A stretch of DNA of 64,000 bases, from contig NZ_CP080269.1 in the NCBI RefSeq assembly GCF_019431355.1, forward strand, positions 5,203,001 to 5,267,000, read 5' to 3'. This stretch comes from Paenibacillus sp. R14(2021) (lineage in GTDB: Bacteria; Bacillota; Bacilli; Paenibacillales; Paenibacillaceae). Shown here piece by piece: positions 44,297-54,711 of this stretch. Below the pieces are notes generated by a model. It was not told where the DNA came from. It worked only from the letters and a program-made list of their open reading frames with translations, and ran no database searches. The translations under genes and the position numbers were made by a program. The number at the start of each line of letters is the position of its first letter. Positions within the stretch are counted from its first letter, which is position 1.

Positions 44297-45598
44297 ATGA
44301 ATAAAGGGACTCGATTGGGTAAAAGGGGGTTGCCATTTTTATTCCTATTGCCGCTTATAGCTTGCGCCGATGGTGGAACAAAAGCTGAGGAAGCGAAAGG
44401 AAATCCATCCATTGGCAGCAGCGGAACGGTTACGATCTGGGGGTGGGACAAGCCGAAGGACAACGTGTTGCAAGGGTTTAAAAAAAGATATCCGGAGATC
44501 TCGATTAATTACGTAAACATATCATCGGCAGATATCATGAAAAAATTGCAGGTCTCGCTTGCGGCTGGCGGCAAATTGCCGGATATTCTCATGATTGAGC
44601 GTGATTTTCGGGGGCAGCTGAATCATATGAATTTGCTGGAAAACCTGGAGGCCGCTCCGTACGAATTCAATCGGCATTTAATCTTTGATTACGACTTTCC
44701 TCAAAATTCAAATGCGAATAGCAAGGTCGTTTCTATTCCGATGGACATGAGCATCGCGGGACTAGCCTACAAACGCGAATTAACGAAGCAATATTTTGGT
44801 ACGGATGATCCGAAAGAGCTGCAAGCGCTTTTCCCGAATTGGGATCAATTTATTGCAAAGGGCAAGGACGTTTTAGAAGAAAGCGGCGGCAAGGTGTACA
44901 TGTTTACTAGTCTCAGAGAAGCTTGGCAGATCATTGCAGGCCAGAATCCCGAACCGTATGCGGATGGCAACAGAATAAACGTAAAAAAATTAGCCAATTT
45001 GTTTGTTCTTATCCGAAAGCTGAGCGATGCAGGTATCATTGATAATCTCGATAAAAGCTCTCCGGCGAGTAACACTTCTTATGCACAAAATAACCACATT
45101 TTCTATCCGGCCGCGATTTGGTCGCCCCGCTATCAGATCGAACCCAATGATAAGCATGGCAGCAACGGGAGATGGGGGCTTATGGTGCCGCCTGGAGGAG
45201 GATTTATTTGGGGAGGAAGTTCCTTCGGAATTCCTCACAAAGCAAAGAACAAAGAGCAAGCATGGAAATTTATCCAGTGGGCATTTCTTTCGCAAGAAGG
45301 TGCCGAAGCGAATAAAAAGGATGGCATATTTACGCACTACAAAGCCGCCTATGATCATCCCGGCTTTATCAATTGGACAACGCCTTGGTTTGGCAAGCAA
45401 GATATCGGAATCACCTTCTTCCAAGACATTAATGCCGTCACGAAATACGTCCCGCTAAGTCAATACGACGATACCATTATCACCAATGGGGTTTTAATTG
45501 CTTTGAAGACACTGGCTTCCGAACCCGAAATCGGAAATGACGAATTAATTAAAAAAGTGATTCAAAGCATAAAAAACGTTGCCCCTGAGTTGAAGTAG
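44297..45598 (+). CDS. Sugar ABC transporter substrate-binding lipoprotein (family 1 type)
   Basis: 433 residues with a lipoprotein signal peptide (basic NKGTRLGKRG, hydrophobic core, lipobox PLIAC). Mature features are those of MalE-like family 1 binding proteins: VTIWGWDKP, PDILMIERDF and EQAWKFIQWAFLSQEGA. AAGGAAG lies just before ATG 44297. It is the first gene of the importer cluster and differs in subfamily from the second binding protein at 45692, so the system may take two ligands or one of them may serve the YesM sensor. Confidence 0.9.
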   Translation: MNKGTRLGKRGLPFLFLLPLIACADGGTKAEEAKGNPSIGSSGTVTIWGWDKPKDNVLQGFKKRYPEISINYVNISSADIMKKLQVSLAAGGKLPDILMIERDFRGQLNHMNLLENLEAAPYEFNRHLIFDYDFPQNSNANSKVVSIPMDMSIAGLAYKRELTKQYFGTDDPKELQALFPNWDQFIAKGKDVLEESGGKVYMFTSLREAWQIIAGQNPEPYADGNRINVKKLANLFVLIRKLSDAGIIDNLDKSSPASNTSYAQNNHIFYPAAIWSPRYQIEPNDKHGSNGRWGLMVPPGGGFIWGGSSFGIPHKAKNKEQAWKFIQWAFLSQEGAEANKKDGIFTHYKAAYDHPGFINWTTPWFGKQDIGITFFQDINAVTKYVPLSQYDDTIITNGVLIALKTLASEPEIGNDELIKKVIQSIKNVAPELK

Positions 45599-45691
45599 CC
45601 GCTTAGGGACGGAGGGAAGACATGAGAAAATCTTCCCTTCCAATGAGGAAATGAGAGCTGCAATATCACTTGAATAATTGGGGGATTCTTT

Positions 45692-47356
45692 ATGAGAAAA
45701 GCCGCATTATTGATGTTGAGTATAATTATTGCAAGCAGTATGGCAGCTTGTGAAAGCGGTACCAAAAGTGCGGGAGGAAATGCAGCAGCGGATGGCACGG
45801 CAGGTAACGATACCATTGTGGATGGGAAGATGAAAGATGAAGTGGTTATCAGCATTCCGAAAGTTGTAGACCCGAACGCGAAGCAAGGTGCTGGGAATTT
45901 GCCGCCAGGCGACTCCGACGATAACAATCAATTCACCAGATACGTGAAGGAAAAGCTGAATATTTCTTTTAAAGCAGCCTTCACCACGGCTCCGGAAGCT
46001 TACGATCAAAAGCTTAGTTTGGCCATGGCCAGTAACGAGCTGCCGGATGTTACGGTAGTAGCGGAAGACGACTTCAAAAAATTGGTTGAAAACGGTCAAG
46101 TTGAAGATTTGACCGCTGTTTATAACAAGTACGCCTCTCCAACCTTGAAAAAAATTTATGATTCAACCAACGGGAGGTCGCTGAAACAAGCGACGGTTGA
46201 CGGTAAATTAATGGCAATTCCTAACGTTAACACGATGGCGGATTTTACGAACATGCTTTGGGTTCGCAAAGATTGGCTGGATAAATTGGGTTTGAAAGAA
46301 CCTAGGACTTTGGACGACATAATTACGGTTGCAAAGGCTTTCATAGAAAAGGATCCCGACGGCAATGGCCAAGCCGACACGATGGGATTGCCGGGTCCTA
46401 GCAAAAATTCGCCTCTCGTTACGAACGATAAAAATCACTACTTTGGTTTTGAACAAATTTTCGCGCTCGATCATGCCTTCCCCGGCATGTGGGTGAAGAA
46501 TGATAAAGGCGAAATCGAGTATGGTTCCATCCAGCCGCAAGCCAAGAAAGGTCTCGAATTGCTGCAGAAGATGTATAAAGACGGCGTGATCGACAATCAG
46601 TTCGTATTTCGCGACGATCCTTCCCAGTTTGTAAAGAGCGGCAAGGCCGGCATGTTCTTCGGGCCTTGGTGGATGCCGCTTGGCATGCTGCAGGATGCGG
46701 TGAAAAATGATCCGAAAGCGGAATGGATCTCGATTTTAGCCCCTTTCGGAGCTGACGGTACCTATACGACAAATCGTGGATCGGCAAGCGGCGACTTTGT
46801 CGTGCTGAAGAAAGGATTCCAACATCCGGAAGCTTTAATCCTGTATATGAACTTATATGGCGCCAATCTGGTCGGGGAAGATCCGGAAGGCGCGCAAAAG
46901 CTGGATCCGAATGTCGATCTGGGGTACTGGCCAATTCGGATGACGCTTGAATACGGCGATAAGGTAGAAAGAACGTCCATTGAAGTCCAAGGCGTAATCG
47001 ACGGAAAGAATAAGCCGGAAAGCCTGGATCCGGTTAAAAAATCGATCTATGACGCCTATATGCGAGATCAAAAGAACCCGCGAAAAGTTGTGCCGGATTG
47101 GGCTTTAGCTTCCAGTTGGCTTGCGTCCGGCAAGGTGCTTAGCCAGCCGATGAACATTATGAACAACGAGTTTACGGGCACGACTGAAAGCATGATTCAA
47201 AAATGGGCGACTTTAAGCAAATTAGAAAACGAAACGTATCTGAAAATCGTTATGGGTCAGTTAGATATCGGCGCCTTTGATGATTTCGTGAAAAAATGGA
47301 CGGAGCTCGGCGGCGAGCAGGTCACGCAAGAAGTTAGAGAGCTGGCTGGAAAATAA
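45692..47356 (+). CDS. Sugar ABC transporter substrate-binding lipoprotein (LipO/Lpl type)
   Basis: 554 residues with a lipobox SSMAAC after a short signal peptide. The long family pattern is evident: KEKLNISFKAAFTTAPEAYD, LPDVTVVAEDDF, ADFTNMLWVRKDWLDKLGLK and DPDGNGQADTMGLPGP. Proteins of this size work with LplB/LplC-type permeases such as the two that follow. It starts 93 bp after the first binding protein. A weak GGGGGA precedes the ATG by about 10 bases. Confidence 0.92.
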   Translation: MRKAALLMLSIIIASSMAACESGTKSAGGNAAADGTAGNDTIVDGKMKDEVVISIPKVVDPNAKQGAGNLPPGDSDDNNQFTRYVKEKLNISFKAAFTTAPEAYDQKLSLAMASNELPDVTVVAEDDFKKLVENGQVEDLTAVYNKYASPTLKKIYDSTNGRSLKQATVDGKLMAIPNVNTMADFTNMLWVRKDWLDKLGLKEPRTLDDIITVAKAFIEKDPDGNGQADTMGLPGPSKNSPLVTNDKNHYFGFEQIFALDHAFPGMWVKNDKGEIEYGSIQPQAKKGLELLQKMYKDGVIDNQFVFRDDPSQFVKSGKAGMFFGPWWMPLGMLQDAVKNDPKAEWISILAPFGADGTYTTNRGSASGDFVVLKKGFQHPEALILYMNLYGANLVGEDPEGAQKLDPNVDLGYWPIRMTLEYGDKVERTSIEVQGVIDGKNKPESLDPVKKSIYDAYMRDQKNPRKVVPDWALASSWLASGKVLSQPMNIMNNEFTGTTESMIQKWATLSKLENETYLKIVMGQLDIGAFDDFVKKWTELGGEQVTQEVRELAGK

Positions 47357-47439
47357 AAAAAATCCGCAAGCGAGCTGGTTCTCTTGTCGAAAGGGAGCCG
47401 GCTTGGCCTGCTGGATGATGAACGCAAGAGGTGAAGAAC

Positions 47440-48330
47440 GTGAGGGAAAGATCAAATATTAAACACTACTGGATGATGTTGATTCCAGGCTTATTTCTTC
47501 TGTTCGTTTTTAATACCTATCCATTGTTCGGCTCCATTATCGCTTTTCAAAATTATAACCCGTTCAAAGGCATGCTTCATTCCAAGTGGGTGGGGCTGGA
47601 GAATTTTGAGTTTATGTTTCGGCTGCCGGATAGCCGCCAGATTTTGTGGAATACGGTCTATATCGCCTGTTTGAAAATTATAGCAGGAATAGTCTTTTCT
47701 CTAACCTTCGCTATTTTGTTGAATGAGTTAAGACTACGATTTTTCAAACGATCCATCCAGACGCTTGTTTATATCCCTCACTTTTTATCTTGGGTTATTT
47801 TATCGGGTATATTGATAGACCTTTTTTCGCTTGAAGGAATGGCCAACAAAGTCGTGCAGTGGTTCGGATTTCAACCGATTCAATTTTTAGGCAGTAATAG
47901 GCTATTTCCTTTTCTTTTAGTTGGAAGCGATGTTTGGAAAGAGTTCGGCTTCGGCGCGATTGTTTACTTAGCTGCTTTGGCAGGCATTAATCCCGGTTTA
48001 TATGAGGCTGCAGCCATCGACGGAGCAAACCGATTTCAAAGAATTAGGTATATTACGCTTCCTGGCATCGTGCCTACGATTGTTTTGTTAGTTACTTTAA
48101 GCTTGGGAAATATACTCAACGCGGGTTTCGATCAAATATTCAATATGTATAATCCTGTTGTATATGAATCTTCGGATATTATTGATACTTACGTATATCG
48201 TGCGGGGCTTGTTTCCCAGCAATACAGTTTGGCGACTGCCGTTGGATTGATGAAATCGCTCATCAGTTTCTTTTTGATCGTTATTTCCAACATGCTTGCT
48301 AAAAAATTCGCTAATTACCGTATATTCTAA
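47440..48330 (+). CDS. Carbohydrate ABC transporter permease (LplB-type)
   Basis: 296 residues, six predicted helices. The cytoplasmic EAA loop that contacts the ATPase is EAAAIDGANRFQRIRYITLP. N-terminal IPGLFLLFVFNTYPLFGSII-type sequence is typical. GTG 47440 is chosen because AGAGG lies eight bases upstream; a GTG at 47431 overlaps that site. It overlaps functionally with the next permease 15 bp downstream. No ATPase gene is nearby; in Bacillus a shared MsmX-type ATPase energises several such importers. Confidence 0.93.
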   Translation: MRERSNIKHYWMMLIPGLFLLFVFNTYPLFGSIIAFQNYNPFKGMLHSKWVGLENFEFMFRLPDSRQILWNTVYIACLKIIAGIVFSLTFAILLNELRLRFFKRSIQTLVYIPHFLSWVILSGILIDLFSLEGMANKVVQWFGFQPIQFLGSNRLFPFLLVGSDVWKEFGFGAIVYLAALAGINPGLYEAAAIDGANRFQRIRYITLPGIVPTIVLLVTLSLGNILNAGFDQIFNMYNPVVYESSDIIDTYVYRAGLVSQQYSLATAVGLMKSLISFFLIVISNMLAKKFANYRIF

Positions 48331-48345
48331 GGCAGGTGCGAAATC

Positions 48346-49227
48346 ATGACAAATAATAGTTTTGCCTCTCGTATTTTTGATCATTTTAACGTGATTTTGC
48401 TGAGCTTGCTAGCGTTACTGTGTCTTGCTCCCATTTGGCATACACTTGCTCTGTCTTTTAGTTCCAAAAGTGCTGCAGAAGCGGGAATGGTGTTTTTTTG
48501 GCCGGTGCATTTCAATTTCACATCGTATACTCAAATTATTGAAGATCAACAGTTTTGGAGATCTTTTCTGATTAGCATCATAAGGGTCATTCTCGGTAGT
48601 TCGTTGAATTTTCTAATGACGCTGCTTCTTGCTTTCCCGATGTCGAGAACGGCCAAACAACTACCGTTTCGGAATGCCGTTATGTATTTTTTACTGTTTA
48701 ATATGTTGTTTTCGCCCTCAATGATACCGATGTATTTCACGGTAAAAGACTTAGGACTGATGGATAGCATTTGGGCGCTGGTGCTACCTTCAGCCGTTCC
48801 GATCTTCAACGTCATGCTGCTGATGAATTATTTCCGCAACATACCGAAGGAAATGGAAGAAGCGGCGATGATAGACGGTGCCGGACCCTGGTATATGATG
48901 ATTAGAATCTTCTTGCCCATTGCCGTTCCTACGGTGGCTGTTATTACGTTATTTAGTATTGTCGGCCATTGGAATGCTTTTTTTGACGGATTAATTTATA
49001 TGAATAAAGTTGAACATTATCCGTTACAGACCTATATACAGCAGCTGATCGTCAAGATTGACCCAAGCAAACTGACTGTAGAACAGCTGGTAAAATTGCA
49101 AAATGTGTCTGCAAAAACGTTAAATGCGGCAAAAATATTTATTTCCATTCTGCCAATTCTCATTTTATATCCATTTTTACAGAAATATTTCATACATGGT
49201 ATTATGCTTGGTTCAGTTAAGGAATAA
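48346..49227 (+). CDS. Carbohydrate ABC transporter permease (LplC/YtcP-type)
   Basis: 293 residues, six helices, EAA loop MEEAAMIDGAGPWYMMIRIF. The C-terminus has the family ending FLQKYFIHGIMLGSVKE. GGCAGG lies about nine bases before ATG 48346. Forms the second half of the heterodimeric channel with the gene at 47440. Confidence 0.93.
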   Translation: MTNNSFASRIFDHFNVILLSLLALLCLAPIWHTLALSFSSKSAAEAGMVFFWPVHFNFTSYTQIIEDQQFWRSFLISIIRVILGSSLNFLMTLLLAFPMSRTAKQLPFRNAVMYFLLFNMLFSPSMIPMYFTVKDLGLMDSIWALVLPSAVPIFNVMLLMNYFRNIPKEMEEAAMIDGAGPWYMMIRIFLPIAVPTVAVITLFSIVGHWNAFFDGLIYMNKVEHYPLQTYIQQLIVKIDPSKLTVEQLVKLQNVSAKTLNAAKIFISILPILILYPFLQKYFIHGIMLGSVKE

Positions 49228-49241
49228 GAGAGGGCTTTGCC

Positions 49242-49411
49242 CGTGTTCCCCGACTGGTTTCAGGTGATGAAGCTGAACCTGCGGAAGCACGCATAAAGGT
49301 ATATCCGTATTTACTACGTAAATTAGCCATCACACAGCCTGAACAGGTCTGGAGTGTTGTCATTATGGCGAGGCGTAAACCTGGTATTATTAACAGTGGC
49401 AGCCGGCCATA
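49242..49411 (+). mobile_element. IS3-family transposase (OrfB) scar
   Basis: One frame reads ARIKVYPYLLRKLAITQPEQ followed by VWSVVIM, matching the IS3/IS150 OrfB segment (YPYLLR...RPNQVWSTDIT) just before the first catalytic Asp, and then degrades. About 50 codons remain. It adjoins the copied block that starts at 49619 and may mark the recombination site. Confidence 0.6.
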
Positions 49412-49618
49412 ATGATCGGCTGTCCTATTTGCTCTAACGGGTATATTTGTGTGGTGTTTATATGCTACGACGGAAAATAGGAGGAAACTTTGGGAGGGCC
49501 GGACCATGATGCAGAGGATTAGATTTATGTATAAAGAGTTCTTAAGAGAATCTCTATGGGGCGATCGGTCAAATACAACACTGCTCTTTTGTTCGTTTTT
49601 CCCGGGTGTTAGAATGCG

Positions 49619-50818
49619 CGTATGGATGATTGCTATTGCAGTATTATTAATTGGCTTTTCACAAGGGCTGTTTTTCCCGATGTCTTTTAATAAGATGGCC
49701 CAAGTGGTACCTAAAGAGCGACTTACGACGGCGATTTCAATCTTATTGGCCGGTATTTATGCCTTCCAATTTATTTGTCCGCTCTTTATGCATGCAGTCC
49801 CTGCATTATTTAGCTATTCCTCAACAAGAGAAACATTCTTGCTTTTGGCCATTGCGGAGAAGCATAGCTGTGTATTTTTGTGAGATAACCCGATTTCAAT
49901 TGGAGGATAACTTTATTCAATTTCACCATCACGGATGAGCTTTAAATGTACATTCACCTTAATGCTTGCCTTAGAATATTGATTTCGCCATATCTCATCC
50001 GTTAACGTTTTTCCTCGGACAAATGCTCTGTATTTACTACCGAATCCAATCGGATCAACGGTTTCCTCTTGTAGTCGCTGTATTAATACCATCATTTCAT
50101 TCTCAATTTTCTGCTCGATGATTAGGCTTGGTCTGCTGCTTACGGCAGGATCTGTAAGCGATTCGTTACATTGTGTTGGATCAATAAACTTAAATATTTC
50201 CCGATGTTGGAAACCTCAGGATTTTTTCGGGTGAGGATATCATTGGATTGACCTGAAGCTACGGACAGGTAAACACCACTTCCAATTTGAGGATCTCGTA
50301 ATAACATATCAACTTGTGAAAAAATCCCTTTCTTAGCCAATTGATTTCCAAATATCATCAGTCGGATCTGACCAGTAACTAATGGTTTTACGGATTCTGC
50401 ATTCATGGCTTCACGCAATCCTTGAGATGTCTTCGCTGTTGAGACGATTACATTGGTCTTTTCCTTTGCTTCCGGATCAATTCGATACAACACGGATGTT
50501 CCCAATAGACGCCCTTGTGGCAGTAAATCGATCCCTTCGGCTAAGATAATACCCACTTTTTCAATTATTTTTGTCTGTAAGCAGCCAACTATGAATACCG
50601 CCATGGCAGCGAGTATGACAAGTATCGTGCCGTTGCGCATTCCTTTCATGTTTCTGCTCCTTTATCAGGCTTCAAAAAATTCTTACATCGAGTGCAAACA
50701 TATAAAAATAGTGGGTAAACATACTCGATCCATACACCAATCGTTCTAATACTTTTACTAAAATTTTCTACGATTCGTGTAGACGGCGGTTTGATCCAGG
50801 GAGCATTCTAAGCAAGCC
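49619..50818 (+). repeat. Condensed copy of the MFS-Spo0E-gerC-SDR block at 35265-40151
   Basis: Four collinear pieces in the same orientation. 49619-49856 matches 35265-35502 (MFS, two mismatches in 238 bp). 49872 to about 50160 matches from 36111 (gerC 3' end). About 50163-50768 matches about 36744-37351 (gerC 5' half and gerB 3' end). 50766-50818 matches 40099-40151 (end of the SDR gene, one mismatch in 53 bp). The gerC part (minus strand) here keeps GAA where the other copy has a stop, and keeps the frame at the start and at the C-terminus. Deletions of about 0.6, 0.35 and 2.75 kb relative to the other copy separate the pieces. Confidence 0.9.
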
Positions 50819-50997
50819 TCCCAGTACGCTGTACAGTGTATTGGGATGTTTTGAGTGTGCAATGAAAAATTTATCACTGCGGAATTTTCATCATTATTGG
50901 GACTTCTGTGTTGGTTCTTATCTTGACATAGTATTTGTCCGCAAAGACGAGGCTGTGACCTCATTTAATCGAGAAATACAATAGGACGCAGTTATAA
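50819..50997. other. Short stretch after the copied block
   Basis: CAGTACGCTGTACAGTG-type inverted sequence near 50820-50840 and no coding frame with motifs. Precedes a terminator. Confidence 0.3.
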
Positions 50998-51026
50998 AAC
51001 AGCCCGTTAGTATGGGCTGTTTTTTG
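50998..51026 (+). terminator. Rho-independent terminator
   Basis: AACAGCCC (50998-51005) pairs with GGGCTGTT (51014-51021), followed by T-run. It insulates the next operon from the copied block. Confidence 0.75.
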
Positions 51027-51187
51027 TATACTTTCAAAGACTTCTTTCCATTCTAATGGATAATGTCTTGATAAAAACAAGATATATAGTCAAAATAGAT
51101 CAACAGTAGCTACAATATATATTTCTTTTGGGTAATATTTGTATTGGCTGTCATGGCCAAAATACTAGTACCGAGGGGGACTGCAGG

Positions 51188-52819
51188 ATGTTAAAGGTAC
51201 TTCTTGTCGAGGATGAGATGTTTGTCCGGTTGGGTTTTAAAAACGCAGTACAATGGGAAAAGTTTGGCATGTTTGTCTGTAGTGATGTGTCAAATGGACA
51301 GGAAGCCTGGGATGAATACATTAGGTTGAAGCCGGATGTGATTATAACCGATTTAAACATGCCGATCATGAGCGGGATGGAATTGATCGAAAACGTACGC
51401 CGTATCGATATTAAAACCAGAATTGTTATTTTGACCTGTCTTGAGGAATTTGCACTGGTGAAGAAAGCGATACGCTTTGGGGTCTCCCATTACATTTTGA
51501 AATTAACGATGGAGCCTGAAGAAATTGATGAAGTGCTCATCAGAGTCGCTGAAGAGTGCAGAATTCAGCAGCGGCAACAGGATACCAAAGGAATTATTTA
51601 TAACCCAGATCAACTGAAAGAGTCGATCATACGAAACTACCTGTTCTATCCGTTATATACGGAGGAGGAATTTTCTAATCTGGTGATTCAGCAAAAGCTC
51701 CGGTTATCTCCTGAAAATTTAATCGTAGCCATAATGGAGATTAATAATTTCAGACATGCTCAAGTGAAGTTCAAAGATAATAAAGGTGAGTTAATACGGT
51801 ATACGTTGTTGAATGTCTTAAACGAGATACTGACTCAATGGGGGCGAGGAGAAGTAGTTTCCGACAAAGAAGATCGGTATCTATTCCTGCTTAACTATCG
51901 GGATGTCCACAGTCATAAAACTATTCGGGAGATGATCGTGGAAGGCTTCGATCAAATCCGAAGCGTGCTTAACCGGTACTTTAACGTCAGTGTTACGTTT
52001 GGCATTAGCCGGCTAGGCCAACGGTACGCGGACCTAAAATCATTGACCCATGAAGCGACCGAAGCAGTAAATTGGAGATTCTTTATAAACCAAAGTCAAT
52101 GTCTGTTTAAGGAAGAGTCCCATTGGAATCAAATTCTGGCAACGTCTCAAGTAAAAATAGAAGATTTATTGCTTTATTGGGAATCGGTATTGCCGGATAA
52201 ACACGCGGAGCGAAAACTCATTGTCTTGAAGTTTTTCGAAACAGACGTAAAAAATCCAAAACTGTGGAATCAATTGTTTGTTCGTTTACTGGATATCGAT
52301 CAAAATCCATTAGGTGTCGATACAAATGACTTGCTTAATGCCGTTTCGGATGCCATATTCGCAATTTCGCAGTGTGAAACATTAACTGAATGTATTCAAT
52401 TGATTCGTGATCTCCTCGCCTACATTGAACATTGGAAACAATCAAGCAGCCAATTGAGTAAAGAAGTCGGAAGAACGATTCAATATTTACAATCACATTA
52501 CCAAGGGAACTGTTCTATCTCAGATATAGCACAGACACTTCAAGTATCTCCCAACTATTTGAGCACGCTATTTCGCAAAGAAACAAAATTTACTTTCACA
52601 GAATACCTCACGCAAATAAAAATGGAGAAAGCAAAGGAATTACTAAAGAATACTGCATTAAAGTCATATGAAATCGCTGAACTCACCGGGTTCTCCGACG
52701 ATAGTTATTTTAGCCGTACGTTTAAGAACCATACAGGCGTCAGACCAAATGAGTTCCGTAAAATGTGGGTTAAATCAGAGAGGACTGGGGAAAATGCACC
52801 TATTGTGGCTAAAGATTAA
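51188..52819 (+). CDS. YesN-type response regulator (receiver plus AraC domain)
   Basis: 543 residues. The receiver has LLVEDEMFVR, Asp in VIITDLNMPIMSG and Lys in YILKLTMEP. The long middle region is of the YesN type, and the C-terminal AraC domain is SISDIAQTLQVSPNYLSTLF and DDSYFSRTFKNHTGVRPNEF. GAGGGGG lies about nine bases before ATG 51188. The gene overlaps the kinase by 26 bases, so both are translated together. It is followed by two binding proteins, two permeases and two glycosidase-type genes that it probably controls. Confidence 0.93.
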   Translation: MLKVLLVEDEMFVRLGFKNAVQWEKFGMFVCSDVSNGQEAWDEYIRLKPDVIITDLNMPIMSGMELIENVRRIDIKTRIVILTCLEEFALVKKAIRFGVSHYILKLTMEPEEIDEVLIRVAEECRIQQRQQDTKGIIYNPDQLKESIIRNYLFYPLYTEEEFSNLVIQQKLRLSPENLIVAIMEINNFRHAQVKFKDNKGELIRYTLLNVLNEILTQWGRGEVVSDKEDRYLFLLNYRDVHSHKTIREMIVEGFDQIRSVLNRYFNVSVTFGISRLGQRYADLKSLTHEATEAVNWRFFINQSQCLFKEESHWNQILATSQVKIEDLLLYWESVLPDKHAERKLIVLKFFETDVKNPKLWNQLFVRLLDIDQNPLGVDTNDLLNAVSDAIFAISQCETLTECIQLIRDLLAYIEHWKQSSSQLSKEVGRTIQYLQSHYQGNCSISDIAQTLQVSPNYLSTLFRKETKFTFTEYLTQIKMEKAKELLKNTALKSYEIAELTGFSDDSYFSRTFKNHTGVRPNEFRKMWVKSERTGENAPIVAKD

Positions 52820-54632
52820 AGGTCCAGGGAGTCTATGGCGTTCAATCCGCGTCAGGTTAGTCCTGACCGTATTGCTTGTTACCTGTTTTGTCATTTCCGT
52901 ATTTTCTTACTACAGTTACTCCAAAACCGTGGATTTGATAAGGAATCGAACGCAAGATACGACCTTTAGGCAGTTTAAGCAAACAGAATATAATATCCAG
53001 AATTTTATGGCGGAAGTGGACCAGCTCTCAAAAACATTCTTATTGGATGATCGGGTTCAAAAAATACTGAACGTGAATGCGGAATATAAATCCGACTTCT
53101 TTTCATTGCAAAGAGATATTACGGATCGGGCGGCGGAATACTTTGCAAACTATGAATATTTGGACTCCCTCTATATATTTGGTGAAAACGGAATGGTGGT
53201 AGGAGGCACTGCTCAAAAAAACCAAAGTATCTTAGATCCTGAGAAGTCGTATCCGTTTTACCAATCTGATTTATATTCGTTGGCCAAGCAAAAGTTCCCG
53301 GCGTTATTTTGGACGGGTGGACTCGAGTCAAGCGATTTTCTACGCATTAATGATACCGTCGTATCTCCTGAAGCGGATAATGTAATCACTGCAGTTCGGG
53401 GCGTAAAGCCCATCGAAGCTTCAAAGATGAGTGCGACCATGGTTATCAACATTAAAGAAAGCAAAATGAGCTCTATTTATAATGCCTTACAAAATTCTGC
53501 GAACAGTAACATGTCAATCGTGAATGAGTCCGGTCAAATTATTTCCAGTACAGATTTATCGAACATCGGTAAACCACAAACCTATTTTAGTCAATATCAG
53601 GGAAAAGGAGACCTTGGCAGCTTTTCGGTTAAGAAAAACAAACATAAGGAATTGGTTATCTATTACCGAATGGAAACAACAGGTTGGTACTTATACAGTG
53701 AAGTGCCTGAAGCCGAATATTTACAGGATATTGGTGCCATGAGGCAGTTTTTTATTCTGATGTTCGTACTCTCCATCATTCTTATGACCATATTCACTTC
53801 CTTGTGGATTCACCGGATTATGAGACCATTAAACGAACTGGTAAAAGGAATGAAACTGGTGGGAAGAGGGCATCTTGGACTAAAGTTAAAACCCGTCGCA
53901 GATCAGGAAATTGGTTACGTCATAGATCAGTTCAATACGATGTCGGACAACATCCTTTTCTTTAAGAACAAGAGTGAACAGGATGAGTTGGAGAAGCGCC
54001 GCTTAGAACTTGAAATGCTGCGGGCGCAAATCAATCCACATTTTTTGTATAACACACTGAACACGATTAAATGGATGGCTGTTGTGATTCAAGCGGAGAA
54101 TATTCGGCAATGTGTCACGAGCTTGGGCAAGCTTCTGCGACCCATTTATTCGGAAACAACACCGATTTGCACTATTGAAGAGGAGATTTCCTATGTACAG
54201 GACTATATCAACATTATGAATTACCGTTTTGGTGGAGAGATTAACTTTGTCCTTGACGTAAGTGAAGACTTTCTCGAATGCAAAATACCAAGGTTGATCC
54301 TTCAGCCTATCATTGAGAATGCTCTTATGCACGGAAAAATGAAACAAGGCGTGATTAGCGTTAACGCTGCCCAAGTGAACGGGATTATGCAATTGTCAAT
54401 TCAGGACAACGGTATAGGCCTGGAAGAGTCAGAAGTAAAGAGAATTAACGCTGGTATTCGGACCGGATTTCGAACGGATGACGGTGAAAAACAGTCGGTA
54501 GGTTTGTTTAATGTAAACAAACGGGTCCAACTTCATTTCGGGGAAAGATACGGCTTACAGCTTAAAAGCGAACGGGGAAAAGGCACCGAAATTTTGGTGT
54601 CGCTGCCGTATGAACGAGTCCAAAAATCGTAG
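52794..54632 (+). CDS. YesM-type sensor histidine kinase
   Basis: 612 residues: TM1 at about 20-42, an extracellular Cache-type sensor, TM2 near 318-340, HAMP (RPLNELVKGMKLVGRGHLGL), His_kinase box EMLRAQINPHFLYNTLNTIK with the phospho-His, and HATPase (LQPIIENALMHG, IQDNGIGL, VGLFNVNKRV). ATG 52794 is chosen for GAGAGGACTGGGG upstream and because it gives a short basic N-terminus before TM1. Its last 16 bases and the following spacer are repeated at 58322. Confidence 0.93.
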   Translation: MHLLWLKIKGPGSLWRSIRVRLVLTVLLVTCFVISVFSYYSYSKTVDLIRNRTQDTTFRQFKQTEYNIQNFMAEVDQLSKTFLLDDRVQKILNVNAEYKSDFFSLQRDITDRAAEYFANYEYLDSLYIFGENGMVVGGTAQKNQSILDPEKSYPFYQSDLYSLAKQKFPALFWTGGLESSDFLRINDTVVSPEADNVITAVRGVKPIEASKMSATMVINIKESKMSSIYNALQNSANSNMSIVNESGQIISSTDLSNIGKPQTYFSQYQGKGDLGSFSVKKNKHKELVIYYRMETTGWYLYSEVPEAEYLQDIGAMRQFFILMFVLSIILMTIFTSLWIHRIMRPLNELVKGMKLVGRGHLGLKLKPVADQEIGYVIDQFNTMSDNILFFKNKSEQDELEKRRLELEMLRAQINPHFLYNTLNTIKWMAVVIQAENIRQCVTSLGKLLRPIYSETTPICTIEEEISYVQDYINIMNYRFGGEINFVLDVSEDFLECKIPRLILQPIIENALMHGKMKQGVISVNAAQVNGIMQLSIQDNGIGLEESEVKRINAGIRTGFRTDDGEKQSVGLFNVNKRVQLHFGERYGLQLKSERGKGTEILVSLPYERVQKS

Positions 54633-54711
54633 AATTGTTCATGTTAGGGGAACGTCGCTCCTTATAAGATAAATGTACAACCTTAAATCAAAGCGAAAGG
54701 TGGTGTTTGTT

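Noticed and set aside
46193..46934. Long minus-strand ORFs opposite the binding protein gene
   Set aside because: Arg/Ser-rich shadows in antisense frames of a clear coding region.
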